Origin: Acidimicrobiaceae bacterium
Lineage (GTDB): Bacteria; Actinomycetota; Acidimicrobiia; Acidimicrobiales; RAAP-2
DNA length: 53,499 nt
Direction: 5' to 3'
NCBI GenBank assembly: GCA_003158855.1
Contig: PMLJ01000018.1
Span: forward strand, 1 to 53,499
This document shows, piece after piece, positions 44,637-53,499 of this stretch. The position numbers were made by a program, and so were the translations under genes. The number at the start of each line of letters is the position of its first letter. The first letter of the stretch is position 1. The notes under the pieces were generated by a model that had not been told where the DNA came from, made no database searches, and was given only the letters and a program-made list of their open reading frames with translations.

Positions 44637-45413
44637 ATGACGACTTCAGAGGTGCCGTGGACCCTCAACCGAGAGGATTTCGATCTCGCGAGGGTGACAA
44701 TGCTCAAGCAGTCCACTTCCATCGCGGTCGTCATCCCGGCGAAGAACGAAGCCAACACGATTGGGGCGGTCCTCGATGCCGTTCGCCACTACCCCGAGTT
44801 CGTCGACGAGCTCGTGGTGATCAACGATCACTCCAATGACGACACGATGACCGTGGCCGACCACCACGGCGCCCGGGTCATCGCGCTTCTCGGGCGAAGC
44901 GGCAAGGGCGAAGCCATGCAGGCCGGCCTTAAGGCGACCACGTCGGAGATTGTCGTGTTTCTCGACGCCGACGTCCTCAACACGAGCCCCGAGTTCGTGC
45001 CCCGCCTCGTCCAGCCCCTGCTTGAACGGAGAGGTATCGAGCTCGTCAAGGGCTACTACGACCGCCCGCTGCACAACATGCCCACCGGCGGAGGCCGGGT
45101 AAACGAGCTCGCCGCCCGCCCGATACTTTCGCTGCTCTATCCGGGCCTCGGCGAGGTGCGTCAACCCCTCGCCGGCGAAACTGCGGGACGACGCAGCGCC
45201 TTCGAGTCCATCAGGTTCGAATCCGCCTACGGCGTCGAGATCGCGCTGCTCATCGACATTGCTCAACAGTACGGCGTGCACAGCCTGGCCCAGGTCGATC
45301 TTGGCGTTCGTCGTCATCGCAACCGGCCCCTGGAGGAACTGCGCCCAATGGCGGTTGACGTCCTACGAGCAGCGCTCGGCCGCTTTCGAGTCGCGCTGCC
45401 TCCGCAGATCTGA
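44637..45413 (+). CDS. gpgS: Glucosyl-3-phosphoglycerate synthase-like glycosyltransferase
   Basis: 258 residues. GT-A fold: VVIPAKNEANTIGAVLDAVR at 31-50, VVINDHSNDDT near 60, and DAD at 110-112 for the metal. ARPILSLLYPGLGEVRQPLA followed by GE near 160-180 and YGVEIALLIDI near 200 match GpgS (GT81), which transfers glucose to 3-phosphoglycerate, the first step of glucosylglycerate and methylglucose lipopolysaccharide synthesis. The length is somewhat below that of mycobacterial GpgS (about 320), so a related GT2 role is possible. TAGCCT lies seven bases before the ATG. Confidence 0.8.
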   Translation: MTTSEVPWTLNREDFDLARVTMLKQSTSIAVVIPAKNEANTIGAVLDAVRHYPEFVDELVVINDHSNDDTMTVADHHGARVIALLGRSGKGEAMQAGLKATTSEIVVFLDADVLNTSPEFVPRLVQPLLERRGIELVKGYYDRPLHNMPTGGGRVNELAARPILSLLYPGLGEVRQPLAGETAGRRSAFESIRFESAYGVEIALLIDIAQQYGVHSLAQVDLGVRRHRNRPLEELRPMAVDVLRAALGRFRVALPPQI

Positions 45414-45926
45414 CTAACCCTTGATTGCTACGTCGGGTCCCAGGATGATGATGACGTCATCGCCCGATGCGCCCTTTACCGGGCTAAGACCATTGAGCGG
45501 TTGAATCGCCGAGGCGCCCACCTTGATCTCGTTAGCGAGTTGTTTCGCCGCCCAGGCGTACCCAGGGTTGTAGTAGATGATCGTCTTGGAGACTGTTGAC
45601 CCGTTCACTTCTGGAAGAGTGTCCCAGCCGAACGTCATCAACTGCTGGGTGTACGTGCGTGCGAGTCCGGTCGTGTGGGTGCCGTTCGCCACTTGAACGC
45701 GAACCTTGGACTTCGGCACCACGGTCGATGTCGTTGACGATGAGTTCGTCGTCGAATGGGCAGTGGTCGTCGTCGTAGGGCCCGGACTGGAGGCATTGGT
45801 TGATCTCAGAGTGACGAAGGTTGCCCCCACAAAAAGGACCAGGATTATGAGAACCACAAGCAGAGACGGCTGGTAGTGCGATCCGTCGTCGTGCGATCCG
45901 TGTCGGGGGTGTGAGGTTTCACTCAT
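45414..45926 (-). CDS. LytR C-terminal domain protein with membrane anchor
   Basis: 170 residues from ATG 45926. A polar His-rich start is followed by one helix (SLLVVLIILVLFVGATFVTL), a Ser/Thr linker, then a LytR_C domain: KVRVQVANGTHTTGLARTYT, LMTFGWDTLPEVNGS, IIYYNPGYAWAAKQLANEIK and ASGDDVIIILGPD. It faces the outside; function in the wall is likely but unproven. The stop abuts the stop of the convergent glycosyltransferase. Confidence 0.9.
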   Translation of the reverse strand: MSETSHPRHGSHDDGSHYQPSLLVVLIILVLFVGATFVTLRSTNASSPGPTTTTTAHSTTNSSSTTSTVVPKSKVRVQVANGTHTTGLARTYTQQLMTFGWDTLPEVNGSTVSKTIIYYNPGYAWAAKQLANEIKVGASAIQPLNGLSPVKGASGDDVIIILGPDVAIKG

Positions 45927-45978
45927 TTCACCAACTCTAGAGCGGTGCGTCAACTTTCACTAACCTAGATACTTCCGA

Positions 45979-46052
45979 GCCGGTGTGGCGCAGTCTGGCA
46001 GCGCAGGCGATTTGTAATCGTCAGGTCGGGGGTTCGAATCCCTCCACCGGCA
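45979..46052 (+). tRNA. tRNA-Thr (anticodon TGT)
   Basis: The acceptor arms GCCGGTG and CACCGGC pair fully, the D arm GCGC/GCGC and T arm GGGGG/CCCTC (one G:T pair, loop TTCGAAT) are normal, and the anticodon stem GGCGA/TCGTC encloses the loop TTTGTAA with TGT. It reads ACA codons. CCA is not encoded (the 3' end is followed by CCC). It stands alone just upstream of an odd surface protein gene. Confidence 0.95.
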
Positions 46053-46191
46053 CCCAGAGGCAGATTTGGTCCCCGCCATTGAAAAACGTCCCCGGCAAAC
46101 GCATTCCCACCCTCAAAAAGCATCGGCTGGGCTTGCAAGGCGGTCAAGGCGAAAGTTTCAGGACCCGTTGAGCGAGCGGAGCCCGCCATTT

Positions 46192-47595
46192 CTACTTGAC
46201 GAAGATTTCAACGCGGCGAAACATGGCGATTGTTGAGCCCTTGATGGCGCCTTCCCCCGCTGACCTCATGGTCACGCTCTTCGCGTGGATTGTGGCAAGT
46301 TGCCCCCGCAAGTAGAAGACGACCGAAATCGCCCGCTTGGCGCTGATCGTCATGTTGAGGGCCGATGAACCGCTCCCGGTCGCGTAGCCGTAGAGGGACG
46401 CGGAATCGTATCTCTTCGACTTCATGGCCAAGGCGATTCTCCGAATCTGGATCTTCAGAGCACCATTAAGCGCGCTAGAGCCATTGGCAAACGGCCCGAT
46501 TGCACCGATTAGAAGAGACTGACCCTTGCCCAGTTTGTTCGCCGACCACTGGGCGTAAAGAGTCATCGTGCTGCTCAAAGTGAACTTCGCCCCGCTCGAG
46601 AATGAAGTCCCGCTCGCGTCCGTGGACGTATTCCACCCAGCGAAGGAGTAGCCGGGGTAGGTGAACTTGCTGGCGATTGGAAGAGTCACCGTACTACCCT
46701 CCAAACCAGTAAGCGCTGCAATTGAACCAGCACCGTGATTGGAGGAGAACCGCAATGTCACCGTTGGATTGGCGGTCCACTGCGCATAGATGACGACTGA
46801 CGAAGTTGGGACGAATGAAGCGCCGGCCAAGCCCAAAAAGGCTCCGCCGCTCGGCGCGCTGTACCAACCGCTGAACGTGTAGCCAGGCTTGGTGATTCCC
46901 TCAATCGAGGGCAGCAAGACAGACGATCCTGACGAAAGTGAGATTGGACTGAGGGGACCTGCTCCGCCGCCGCCATTCAGCGTAATGACGATGGTGGAAG
47001 TTGAGGGCGGAGAAGTTGCGCCATTCGCCGTCCACTGGGCGTAGAGAGTCGGAGCGCTGTTCAGCACGAAGCTCGCTCCGGCACTGTACGAGGTGCCTCC
47101 ACCGTTAGGCGACGTGTTCCAACCGTTGAAAGTGTTATTGGCATAAGTCAGCGATCCAGCGCCAGGCAAGAAGATCAACGATCCAGCTGAGCCCGAAACA
47201 GGAGATGTTATGCCAACTCCACCATTAGGAGAGAACGTCAACAACCCGACGTTTACTGTCCACTGTGCATAGAGCGTGAGGTCAGCGCTGAATGAATACA
47301 GCGCGCCGTCTGCGTAGGTGGTCCCACTTCCATTCGCCGAGGTATTCCAATCTGAGAATTGGTGACCAGGATTGCTAAAGGATGGACTCAGCGCGGCGAA
47401 CAGTGTCAGATCCGCTGGCGCATTGAGAGTCAGGAACGTGCTAACTGTGTCCGACGGACTGTCATTCTCCATGAACGTGACCGGATGAAATGGGTTGACT
47501 CCGAACACAACAGTCGGTAGCGACAATCCAACGATAAATGAGACCAAGAGTGCGGCCGTGAAACGGCGCGCGGCAGTTCGTAACCTATGACGCAT
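46192..47595 (-). CDS. Secreted protein with four InlB B-repeats and an OmpA-like tail
   Basis: 467 residues from ATG 47595, with AGGAA upstream. Signal peptide: RRFTAALLVSFIVGLSLPTVVFG. Four Listeria-Bacteroides (InlB B/Flg_new) repeats follow, each ending in YAQWT or YAQWS, near residues 110, 190, 277 and 355, and each with a W-(N/Y)-(T/S)-x-x-x-G-x-(G/S/A) core. The C-terminal 100 residues (KRAISVVFYLRGQL, GEGAIKGSTIAMFRRVEIFV) look like an OmpA-like peptidoglycan-binding domain. Such repeats bind surfaces. It is richer in AT, Ser and Thr than its neighbours, which may signal transfer, and it lies next to a tRNA. No integrase is visible. Confidence 0.85.
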   Translation of the reverse strand: MRHRLRTAARRFTAALLVSFIVGLSLPTVVFGVNPFHPVTFMENDSPSDTVSTFLTLNAPADLTLFAALSPSFSNPGHQFSDWNTSANGSGTTYADGALYSFSADLTLYAQWTVNVGLLTFSPNGGVGITSPVSGSAGSLIFLPGAGSLTYANNTFNGWNTSPNGGGTSYSAGASFVLNSAPTLYAQWTANGATSPPSTSTIVITLNGGGGAGPLSPISLSSGSSVLLPSIEGITKPGYTFSGWYSAPSGGAFLGLAGASFVPTSSVVIYAQWTANPTVTLRFSSNHGAGSIAALTGLEGSTVTLPIASKFTYPGYSFAGWNTSTDASGTSFSSGAKFTLSSTMTLYAQWSANKLGKGQSLLIGAIGPFANGSSALNGALKIQIRRIALAMKSKRYDSASLYGYATGSGSSALNMTISAKRAISVVFYLRGQLATIHAKSVTMRSAGEGAIKGSTIAMFRRVEIFVK

Positions 47596-47751
47596 CAACG
47601 TTCCTATTCGTAGAGGAATGTGCGTCTGGGCAAACAGCCGTACTTACAACATCTCCAAGACCGCGTTTAGCTTTCGTGCCACGGGGCGAGAGACGATTCG
47701 ATATCAACGCGAATCATAACCACATCGGTCGCGAGAACACGACCAACGAAA

Positions 47752-48621
47752 CTATTTGTCGGCGTGCAAGCTACGTTGACGAGCCACTTCGAACGCGGCG
47801 ATTGAAACCGCCACACCGGCGTTCAGCGAGCTGATCTTTCCCAGTTGTGGAATTGAAACAACAGCGGAGCAGCGCTTGCGCGTCAACGCCGCGAGACCCT
47901 TCTCCTCTCCCCCAACGATGAGGGCGACCGGAACCGAACCGAGATCGAGGTCGTAGAGAGAGTCCTTGGATTCTCCCGCGAGACCCACGGTCAAGACTCC
48001 CGCCTTGTTCAGTTGATCGATCGCGGCGGGAATTCCCCCGACGTCACTGAACGTCAGGTACTCAATGGCCCCCGCGGCGGTCTTGGTGACCGTCGGTGAG
48101 ATGCGGGCCGACCGGTGGCGCGGAACCACGACTCCGGTCACGCCGGCTCCGTCCGCGCTGCGCAGCATGGCCCCGAGGTTGCGAGGGTCGGTCACGCCGT
48201 CGCATACGAGCAGGAAAGGGTGCTTCTTCTGGAGCAGCGACTCGAGGCTCACGGTCTCCAGCCGTGCGGCGATCGCCATGACTCCCTGGTGGCCCTCGGT
48301 GCGGGCTTCGCGGTCCAGGCGTGCCATCGAGATGACTTGGACGGGCACGCGCTGGCGCTGGGCCTCAACTTCGATCGCGTCCAAGATGTCCGACGGATCC
48401 TGGGCTTCGGCGACGTAGATCTTCTGGATTTGGCGCCGTCGGGCCTTGAGTAGTTCCAGGACAGCGTGTCGCCCTTCGACCTGCTCGCCGCCCAATCCTT
48501 CCTTCTCGCGGTTGGGGGCGCGTCGCGGTCCGCCGACCTGGCCGCCGGTCATTGGGCGGCCACCCTGACGCGATGGACGTCCCTTGGGTGCTCCTCGGCG
48601 GGGTGCGGGGCGCGGACTCAT
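47752..48621 (-). CDS. rlmB: 23S rRNA 2'-O-ribose methyltransferase, RlmB/TrmH family
   Basis: 289 residues. An Arg/Gly-rich lead (about 1-45) is followed by the substrate-binding domain (VEGRHAVLELLKARRRQIQK) and the SPOUT domain with DPRNLGAMLRSADGAGVTGV, IVGGEEKGL and SIPQLGKISSLNAGVAVSIA as motifs 1-3. It methylates G2251 of 23S rRNA (E. coli numbering) by family. The ATG at 48621 overlaps the ispF stop by ATGA. The upstream in-frame extension is antisense-like and rejected. Confidence 0.95.
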   Translation of the reverse strand: MSPRPAPRRGAPKGRPSRQGGRPMTGGQVGGPRRAPNREKEGLGGEQVEGRHAVLELLKARRRQIQKIYVAEAQDPSDILDAIEVEAQRQRVPVQVISMARLDREARTEGHQGVMAIAARLETVSLESLLQKKHPFLLVCDGVTDPRNLGAMLRSADGAGVTGVVVPRHRSARISPTVTKTAAGAIEYLTFSDVGGIPAAIDQLNKAGVLTVGLAGESKDSLYDLDLGSVPVALIVGGEEKGLAALTRKRCSAVVSIPQLGKISSLNAGVAVSIAAFEVARQRSLHADK

Positions 48622-49091
48622 GAGTTCTCCTCGAGCAAGACAACGGCGGTTGCGGCGATTCCCTCGACGTGGCCAAGCGACCCGAGGCCCTCGGCGGTGG
48701 TCGCCTTCACCGATACCACGGTGCCGACAACCGACGAGAGCTCGCTGCACATGGCCGGCATGAAGTCGGCCAGCCTCGGCCGTTCGGCAATGATCGTGAT
48801 GTCGGCCGACAGCACCCGATAGCCGGCGGCCTCGACGAGTTCGAGGGTTGCCTCGAGCAATCTCCTTGATGGAGCGTCGGCGAACTCGGGGTCGGTGTCG
48901 GGGAAATGGCGACCGATATCGCCCAGGTTGGCGGCGCCTAGCAGGGCATCGCACAGCGCGTGGGTCGCCGCGTCCGCGTCGGAGTGGCCAACGAGGCCGC
49001 GCGCTTCGGGAATCAGCACCAGGCCCAGCCAGAGTTCACGCGTGACCTCGTGGCTCACCCGATGAACATCGATACCGTGCCCGATTCTCAC
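48618..49091 (-). CDS. ispF: 2-C-methyl-D-erythritol 2,4-cyclodiphosphate synthase
   Basis: 157 residues. GHGIDVHR at 4-11 gives metal ligands D8 and H10, GHSDADAATHALCDALLGA near 35-53 adds the third His, DIGRHFPDTDP near 58 and SVKATTAEGLG near 125 complete the active site. Step 5 of the MEP isoprenoid pathway. Overlaps ispD and rlmB by four bases each. Confidence 0.98.
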   Translation of the reverse strand: MRIGHGIDVHRVSHEVTRELWLGLVLIPEARGLVGHSDADAATHALCDALLGAANLGDIGRHFPDTDPEFADAPSRRLLEATLELVEAAGYRVLSADITIIAERPRLADFMPAMCSELSSVVGTVVSVKATTAEGLGSLGHVEGIAATAVVLLEENS

Positions 49092-49732
49092 TGACCGCTC
49101 CTCGCGAATGAAGTGACCTTCTTCAGATCACCGGGTTGGGTGATCTTGATGTTGTCGATCTCACCGGCGACGACGACGACCCGTCCACCCAGTGCCTCGA
49201 CCAGGGCGGCGTCATCGGTCGCGTCATCGGAGCCGGCGTGGGCGCTCTCCAAGATGTCGCGGCGAAACGCCTGGGGCGTTTGCACAGTCACCAGATCGCC
49301 CCGGGGGACGGTCTCGACGACGACGGTGGCTTCGTCATCCTTGCGGACACGCTTCACCGTGTCGGTCACGGCCAATCCAGGTATTGCGGCGTCCGCTCCG
49401 GCGCTCACGGCGTCGACGACGGCGTGAAAGAGGGCGGAGGTCGCCAAGGGGCGGGCCGCGTCATGGACGACCACGATGTCCGCGTCCGGGCATGCGAGAA
49501 GCCCTGCGCGAACGGACTCCGCGCGGCTCGTCCCACCGGTGACCACGGCGTCCGCGCCTTCGCCGCCCCCGTCATACGACTCGGGAACAACGAGGACGAC
49601 TCGCGACGCGACGCAGCGTGCCGTTCGCACACTGCGTTCGGCGACCGTTTCGTCACCGACGCCGGCGAACTGCTTTGGTCCGCCGAAACGAACCCCCTGG
49701 CCGCCGGCCACGACAACGGCGGCCACGGACAT
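49088..49732 (-). CDS. ispD: 2-C-methyl-D-erythritol 4-phosphate cytidylyltransferase
   Basis: 214 residues. VVVAGGQGVRFGGPKQFAGV near 6-25 is the CTP-binding nucleotidyltransferase motif, VVHDAARPLATSALF near 90 and VQTPQAFRRDIL near 150 are IspD-specific. It makes CDP-methylerythritol in the MEP pathway. It follows carD by two bases and is translationally coupled to ispF. Confidence 0.97.
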   Translation of the reverse strand: MSVAAVVVAGGQGVRFGGPKQFAGVGDETVAERSVRTARCVASRVVLVVPESYDGGGEGADAVVTGGTSRAESVRAGLLACPDADIVVVHDAARPLATSALFHAVVDAVSAGADAAIPGLAVTDTVKRVRKDDEATVVVETVPRGDLVTVQTPQAFRRDILESAHAGSDDATDDAALVEALGGRVVVVAGEIDNIKITQPGDLKKVTSFARSGQ

Positions 49733-49734
49733 GA

Positions 49735-50223
49735 CTACGGAAGAACCGAGGCGAGCTTTTCTTCAGCCGCTTCAGTGTCAACGTTCAGAGCGAAGGTCAA
49801 CTCGGACACGAGGATTTGACGCGCGCGAGTGAGCATGCGCTTCTCGCCGGCGGAAAGACCCTTGTCCTTGTCGCGAATCGACAGGTTCCGGACCACTTCG
49901 GCGACTTGGTAGATGTCACCCGAACGAAGCTTCTCGGAGTGGTTCTTGAAGCGGCGCGACCAGTTCGTGGGCATGCGCGCTTCCTTCTTGCGAAGTACCG
50001 CGAAGACCTCCTCGACCTCTTCGTCGTTGATCACGTCGCGCAGACCCACCGATTCGGCGTTGGCGACCGGGACCATCAGGACGAGGTCGGTGTAGGCCAC
50101 CTTCAGCTTGAGGTAGTCCTGCTTCACGTCGAACGCGGTCATCTTCTCGATCTTCTCCACGGTGCAAGCGCCGTGGTGGGGGTAGACGAGACGATCTCCC
50201 TTTTTGTACTTACGAGAGGTCAT
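49735..50223 (-). CDS. carD: CarD family RNA polymerase-binding transcription regulator
   Basis: 162 residues. The N-terminal Tudor-like RNAP-interaction domain is KKGDRLVYPHHGACTVEKIE, and the C-terminal helical domain includes MPTNWSRRFKNHSEKLRSGD (with the Trp that wedges the -10 region) and AEVVRNLSIRDKDKGLSAGE. CarD stabilises the open complex, especially at rRNA promoters. First gene of the carD-ispD-ispF-rlmB run. Confidence 0.97.
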   Translation of the reverse strand: MTSRKYKKGDRLVYPHHGACTVEKIEKMTAFDVKQDYLKLKVAYTDLVLMVPVANAESVGLRDVINDEEVEEVFAVLRKKEARMPTNWSRRFKNHSEKLRSGDIYQVAEVVRNLSIRDKDKGLSAGEKRMLTRARQILVSELTFALNVDTEAAEEKLASVLP

Positions 50224-50295
50224 AAATCAGGTTCTCCTCAAAGGAAATCCGCCCGGAAGGGCGTTAGGGGGATTAGTAATTCTACCGCACTTTGC

Positions 50296-51636
50296 TCACA
50301 ACGTGTCGCCACGGGCCACTTCGATCGCTTCGGCCAATGAACGGCAGCGGAACACGCGTAGTCCGGGCACGTCGTCAAGGTCGCCCTGCGCGGGAACGAT
50401 GACCGCGGTGGCGCCGAGGCGTTGGGCCTCGCGGACCCGCCGGGTGAGTCCCGAGACGCCCCGGAGTTCGCCGGCGAGGCCCACCTCACCCATGGCCGCG
50501 ACGCTTCGCGGCACCGCGAAGCCGAGCGCCGCCGACGCCACGGCGAGGGCGAGGGCGACGTCGACCCCCGGCTCGTTCGCGGGCAGCCCGCCGGCGGTGG
50601 CGGCGAAGACGTCGGACCCGCTCGTGTCGATGTCGCAGCGCGCCTCGAGGACGGCGAGCAGGAGCGCGAGCCGCTGCGACGAGACCTGATGGGCCACGCG
50701 ACGCGGCGAGCCCGAGCTCGACGCCACGAGCGCCTGCAGTTCGACGAGCAGCGAACGCGACCCGTCGTTGGTGACCGCGAAGACCACCCCGGGAACCTCC
50801 AGTTGCTGGCCGCGAAGCGCAAAACCCGCGTCGGGCAGCTCGCGCAGTCCCTCGTTCACCATTTCGAGCAGGCCGACCTCGCCCGTGGGTCCGAAGCGGT
50901 GCTTCAGCGCTCGGATGAAGCGAAGCGTGCCGTACCGGTCCCCTTCAATGCGCACGACCGTGTCCACCAGGTGTTCGAGCGTGCGCGGCCCCGCCAACTC
51001 CCCGTCCTTGGTGACGTGGCCGACGAGCACCAGCGCCGTTCCGGTCGACTTCGCGGCCGAGCAGAGGCGCTCGGCGGCGTGGCGCACCTGGGGCACCGAA
51101 CCCGCCACGCTCGAGAGCGAGTCGTCGCTCATCGCCGAGATCGAGTCGATCACGCAGAGCGTCGGACGATGGGCGCGCAGGAGCTCCTCGGCGGCGTCGA
51201 CGCTCGTCGTCACGCCGACCTCCATGCCCGAGGGCACCTCGCCCATGCGGCGGGCGCGCTGGGCGACCTGGGATGCGGACTCCTCGGCGGCGATCAGGAG
51301 CACCGACGAACCCGAGCGGGCTAGCTGGCGAAGCGCCATCAACGCCAGCGTGGACTTGCCGACTCCGGGCTCTCCGAAGAGCAGCGTCGTCGAGCCCGCG
51401 ATGAACCCGCCGCCCAGCACCCGATCGAGCTCGCCGACACCGGTCGACGTCACCCTTTCGGTTCCGTCTCCCACGACGTCGAGGCACGTCGTGACGGCCG
51501 CTGGTGTCGACGAGGGTCGCGCGATCGAGCGCTCCTCGTCGAGGGTGTTCCACGCGCCACAGCCTGGACAGCGCCCAACCCACCGGGGCGAGTTGGTGCC
51601 GCATTCGCGACAGACGTGGATGGAGCGAGCCTTCAC
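50296..51636 (-). CDS. radA: DNA repair protein RadA (Sms)
   Basis: 446 residues. Zinc finger CRECG...CPGCG at about 9-30, Walker A GEPGVGKST near 88, the RadA signature near ALKHRFGPTGEVG (KHRFG where most have KNRFG) about residue 250, and a C-terminal Lon-like domain with the DPLPANEPGVDVALALAVASA-type block. It is a RecA-like helicase that drives branch migration in recombination. It lies between carD and clpC, the usual actinobacterial order. Confidence 0.96.
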   Translation of the reverse strand: MKARSIHVCRECGTNSPRWVGRCPGCGAWNTLDEERSIARPSSTPAAVTTCLDVVGDGTERVTSTGVGELDRVLGGGFIAGSTTLLFGEPGVGKSTLALMALRQLARSGSSVLLIAAEESASQVAQRARRMGEVPSGMEVGVTTSVDAAEELLRAHRPTLCVIDSISAMSDDSLSSVAGSVPQVRHAAERLCSAAKSTGTALVLVGHVTKDGELAGPRTLEHLVDTVVRIEGDRYGTLRFIRALKHRFGPTGEVGLLEMVNEGLRELPDAGFALRGQQLEVPGVVFAVTNDGSRSLLVELQALVASSSGSPRRVAHQVSSQRLALLLAVLEARCDIDTSGSDVFAATAGGLPANEPGVDVALALAVASAALGFAVPRSVAAMGEVGLAGELRGVSGLTRRVREAQRLGATAVIVPAQGDLDDVPGLRVFRCRSLAEAIEVARGDTL

Positions 51637-51666
51637 CCTGGCGACACTAGGAGTGTGCTGTGACGT

Positions 51667-53499
51667 TTAGGCGTTCGGCGAGAGGTCTTCGAAGTCCACC
51701 GACGGCGGCAGGCCCTCAACCCCTTCGAACGTCAGGTGCGGCCCTTCGGCGCCATCCGCGGCGTCGACGACGATCGTCTGGCCGGCGTGGAACTCCTTGA
51801 ACAGGATCTTCTCGCTGAGCACGTCCTCGACGTAGGTCTGAATGGCGCGACGCAACGGTCGAGCACCCAGTTCGGGGTCGTAACCCTTGTCCGCGAGGAA
51901 CTCCTGGGCGGCGGCCGACAGCTCCAGACCGAGACCCTGCACGGCCAGCTGGTCACGCAGACGGGTGACGAACAGGTCGGCGATCGAGATGACCTCGGGC
52001 TTCGTGAGCTCGTGGAAGACAATCGTGTCGTCGATGCGGTTCAAGAACTCGGGACGGAAGTGGGCCTTCAGGGCCTGGTGGACCCTTTCCTTCATCCGCT
52101 CGTGCGACGCCACATCCGTGGCCTTCGTGAAGCCAATGGCGGCTTTTCGAAGGTCGGCGGTGCCGAGGTTCGAGGTCATGATCAGAATCGTGTTCTTGAA
52201 GTCGACGGCTCGGCCCTGCGAGTCGGTCAGACGACCGTCCTCGAGGATCTGCAGGAGCGTGTTGAAGACGTCGGGGTGGGCCTTTTCGACCTCGTCGAAC
52301 AAGACCACCGAGAACGGCTTGCGTCGCACGGCCTCGGTCAACTGACCACCCTCGTCGTAACCCACGTAGCCCGGAGGTGAGCCAACGAGTCGGCTCACCG
52401 AGTGCTTCTCCATGTACTCGCTCATGTCGAGCTGGATCAGCGCGTCCTCATCGTCGAAGAGGAACTGGGCCAGGGTCTTGGCGAGCTCGGTCTTGCCAAC
52501 GCCGGTCGGCCCGAGGAAGATGAACGATCCACCGGGACGCTTCGGGTCCTTAAGGCCAGCGCGCGTGCGTCGGATGGCCCGGCTGAGCGCGGCGATCGCC
52601 TCGTCCTGGCCAACAATGCGCTTGTGGAGTTCGTCCTCCATGCGCAGCAACTTCGAGGTCTCCTCTTCGGTCAGGCGATACACCGGGATTCCGGTCCACA
52701 CGGCCAGGACCTCCGCGATGGTGTCCTCGTCGACCAGGTCGAAGGTTTCGCCGCCCGAGGCCTTCACGGTCACGTCCAGTTCGTCCTTCTTCGCGATGAG
52801 CTCGCGCTCCTGCTCTTCGAGGGCCTTCGCCTGCTCGAGGGCGCCGCTCTCCATGGCCGACTCCTTGTCGGCCCTTACGCGAGCGATGTCCTCGTCAAAC
52901 CTCTTCGCCGCCGGTGGGGCCGCCATGCGACGGATGCGCAGGCGACTTCCCGCTTCGTCGATGAGGTCGATCGCCTTGTCGGGCAAGAAGCGGTCGGCGA
53001 TGTAGCGGTCGGCCAGGTTCGCTGCGGCGATGAGGGCCTGGTCGGTGATCTTGACGGCGTGGAACTCCTCGTAGACCTCTCGCAGGCCCTTCAGGATCTC
53101 GATGGTCATCGCGACCGAGGGCTGCTCCACCTTCACGGGCTGGAAGCGTCGCTCGAGCGCGGCGTCCTTTTCGATGTGCTTGCGGTACTCGTCGATGGTC
53201 GTGGCGCCAACGGTCTGGAGTTCACCGCGCGCCAGCATCGGCTTCAGAATCGAGGCGGCGTCGATGGCACCCTCGGCGGCGCCGGCGCCGACGAGGGTGT
53301 GGATCTCGTCGATGAACAAGATGATGTCGCCGCGGGTGCGAATCTCCTTCAGGACCTTCTTCAGGCGCTCTTCGAAATCTCCGCGGTAGCGGCTTCCGGC
53401 GACGAGCGCGCCGAGGTCGAGGGTGTAGAGCTGCTTGTCAGCCAGCGTCACCGGCACTTGGTTGGCCACGATCTTCTGGGCGAGGCCCTCGACGATGGC
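51667..53499 (-). CDS. clpC: ClpC ATPase subunit, N-terminal part beyond the window edge
   Basis: 610 residues visible, the frame being open at the right edge (ending [15 protein letters not shown] at the N-terminal side). The rest of the D1 module is seen, with Walker [20 protein letters not shown], then the UVR/M-domain helix [17 protein letters not shown], then D2 with Walker [19 protein letters not shown], the ClpP-facing loop region, and [18 protein letters not shown]. It unfolds proteins for ClpP. The N domain, D1 Walker A and start lie outside. Two small proteins at 17747 and 17956 could be regulators of Clp function. Confidence 0.97.
   Translation of the reverse strand, partial: AIVEGLAQKIVANQVPVTLADKQLYTLDLGALVAGSRYRGDFEERLKKVLKEIRTRGDIILFIDEIHTLVGAGAAEGAIDAASILKPMLARGELQTVGATTIDEYRKHIEKDAALERRFQPVKVEQPSVAMTIEILKGLREVYEEFHAVKITDQALIAAANLADRYIADRFLPDKAIDLIDEAGSRLRIRRMAAPPAAKRFDEDIARVRADKESAMESGALEQAKALEEQERELIAKKDELDVTVKASGGETFDLVDEDTIAEVLAVWTGIPVYRLTEEETSKLLRMEDELHKRIVGQDEAIAALSRAIRRTRAGLKDPKRPGGSFIFLGPTGVGKTELAKTLAQFLFDDEDALIQLDMSEYMEKHSVSRLVGSPPGYVGYDEGGQLTEAVRRKPFSVVLFDEVEKAHPDVFNTLLQILEDGRLTDSQGRAVDFKNTILIMTSNLGTADLRKAAIGFTKATDVASHERMKERVHQALKAHFRPEFLNRIDDTIVFHELTKPEVISIADLFVTRLRDQLAVQGLGLELSAAAQEFLADKGYDPELGARPLRRAIQTYVEDVLSEKILFKEFHAGQTIVVDAADGAEGPHLTFEGVEGLPPSVDFEDLSPNA

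Noticed and set aside
45979-47600. Integrated element at tRNA-Thr
   Set aside because: No integrase and no repeat of the tRNA 3' end was found in the visible sequence; only composition is odd.

Overview
The window is high-GC DNA from a bacterium that looks like an actinobacterium, and I infer a member of or near the class Acidimicrobiia. The evidence is the radA, carD, ispD, ispF, rlmB block beside clpC, a HemQ-type coproheme decarboxylase, a GpgS-like glycosyltransferase, a lone CIRCE-controlled groEL followed by a MoaD-like and a threonine-synthase-like gene, and many genes with a TANNNT box exactly six bases before the start codon, as expected for leaderless mRNAs. No 16S rRNA or taxonomic marker comparison was possible. 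No phage, transposase or CRISPR array was seen.

Positions 1-12,800 hold a partial stomatin-like protein, an SDR, an epoxide-hydrolase-like enzyme, pheA, a PLP decarboxylase converging on an agmatinase-type ureohydrolase, hydrolases, a DUF3048 protein, a PaiB-like regulator with two GNAT acetyltransferases, and a ClC channel. Positions 12,900-24,100 are an accessory region rich in small one-off enzymes (SDRs, VOC proteins, GNATs, methyltransferases) and in broken genes. It includes a TetR/epimerase divergent pair with three operator-like repeats, and an HTH/Clp-N pair behind a promoter with two perfect dyads.

Positions 24,100-30,900 hold an lldD-type oxidase, the reverse transsulfuration pair (cystathionine beta-synthase and gamma-lyase), homospermidine synthase and a nitrobindin-like protein. 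Positions 31,100-41,200 hold a methyltransferase, an M1 aminopeptidase, a CDF-like transporter, a decayed secreted-protein gene, arsR-arsM, an SDR, a GNAT, a NUDIX hydrolase and hemQ.

Positions 41,200-45,900 carry the most interesting unit. A threonine-synthase-like PLP enzyme is translationally coupled to a small ubiquitin-fold sulfur-carrier-like protein ending in Gly-Gly. Its leader folds as a SAM-I-clan riboswitch whose first helix begins at the predicted transcription start. SAM control is odd for threonine synthesis but fits a sulfur-carrier-dependent homocysteine (methionine) route. The groEL gene with CIRCE follows. Positions 45,900-53,499 hold tRNA-Thr(TGT), a compositionally odd InlB-repeat surface protein, and the conserved rlmB-ispF-ispD-carD-radA-clpC block, with clpC cut by the window edge.

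At least six genes are frameshifted or truncated relics while all long housekeeping genes are intact. This suggests real decay of accessory genes, although indel errors in the assembly cannot be excluded.
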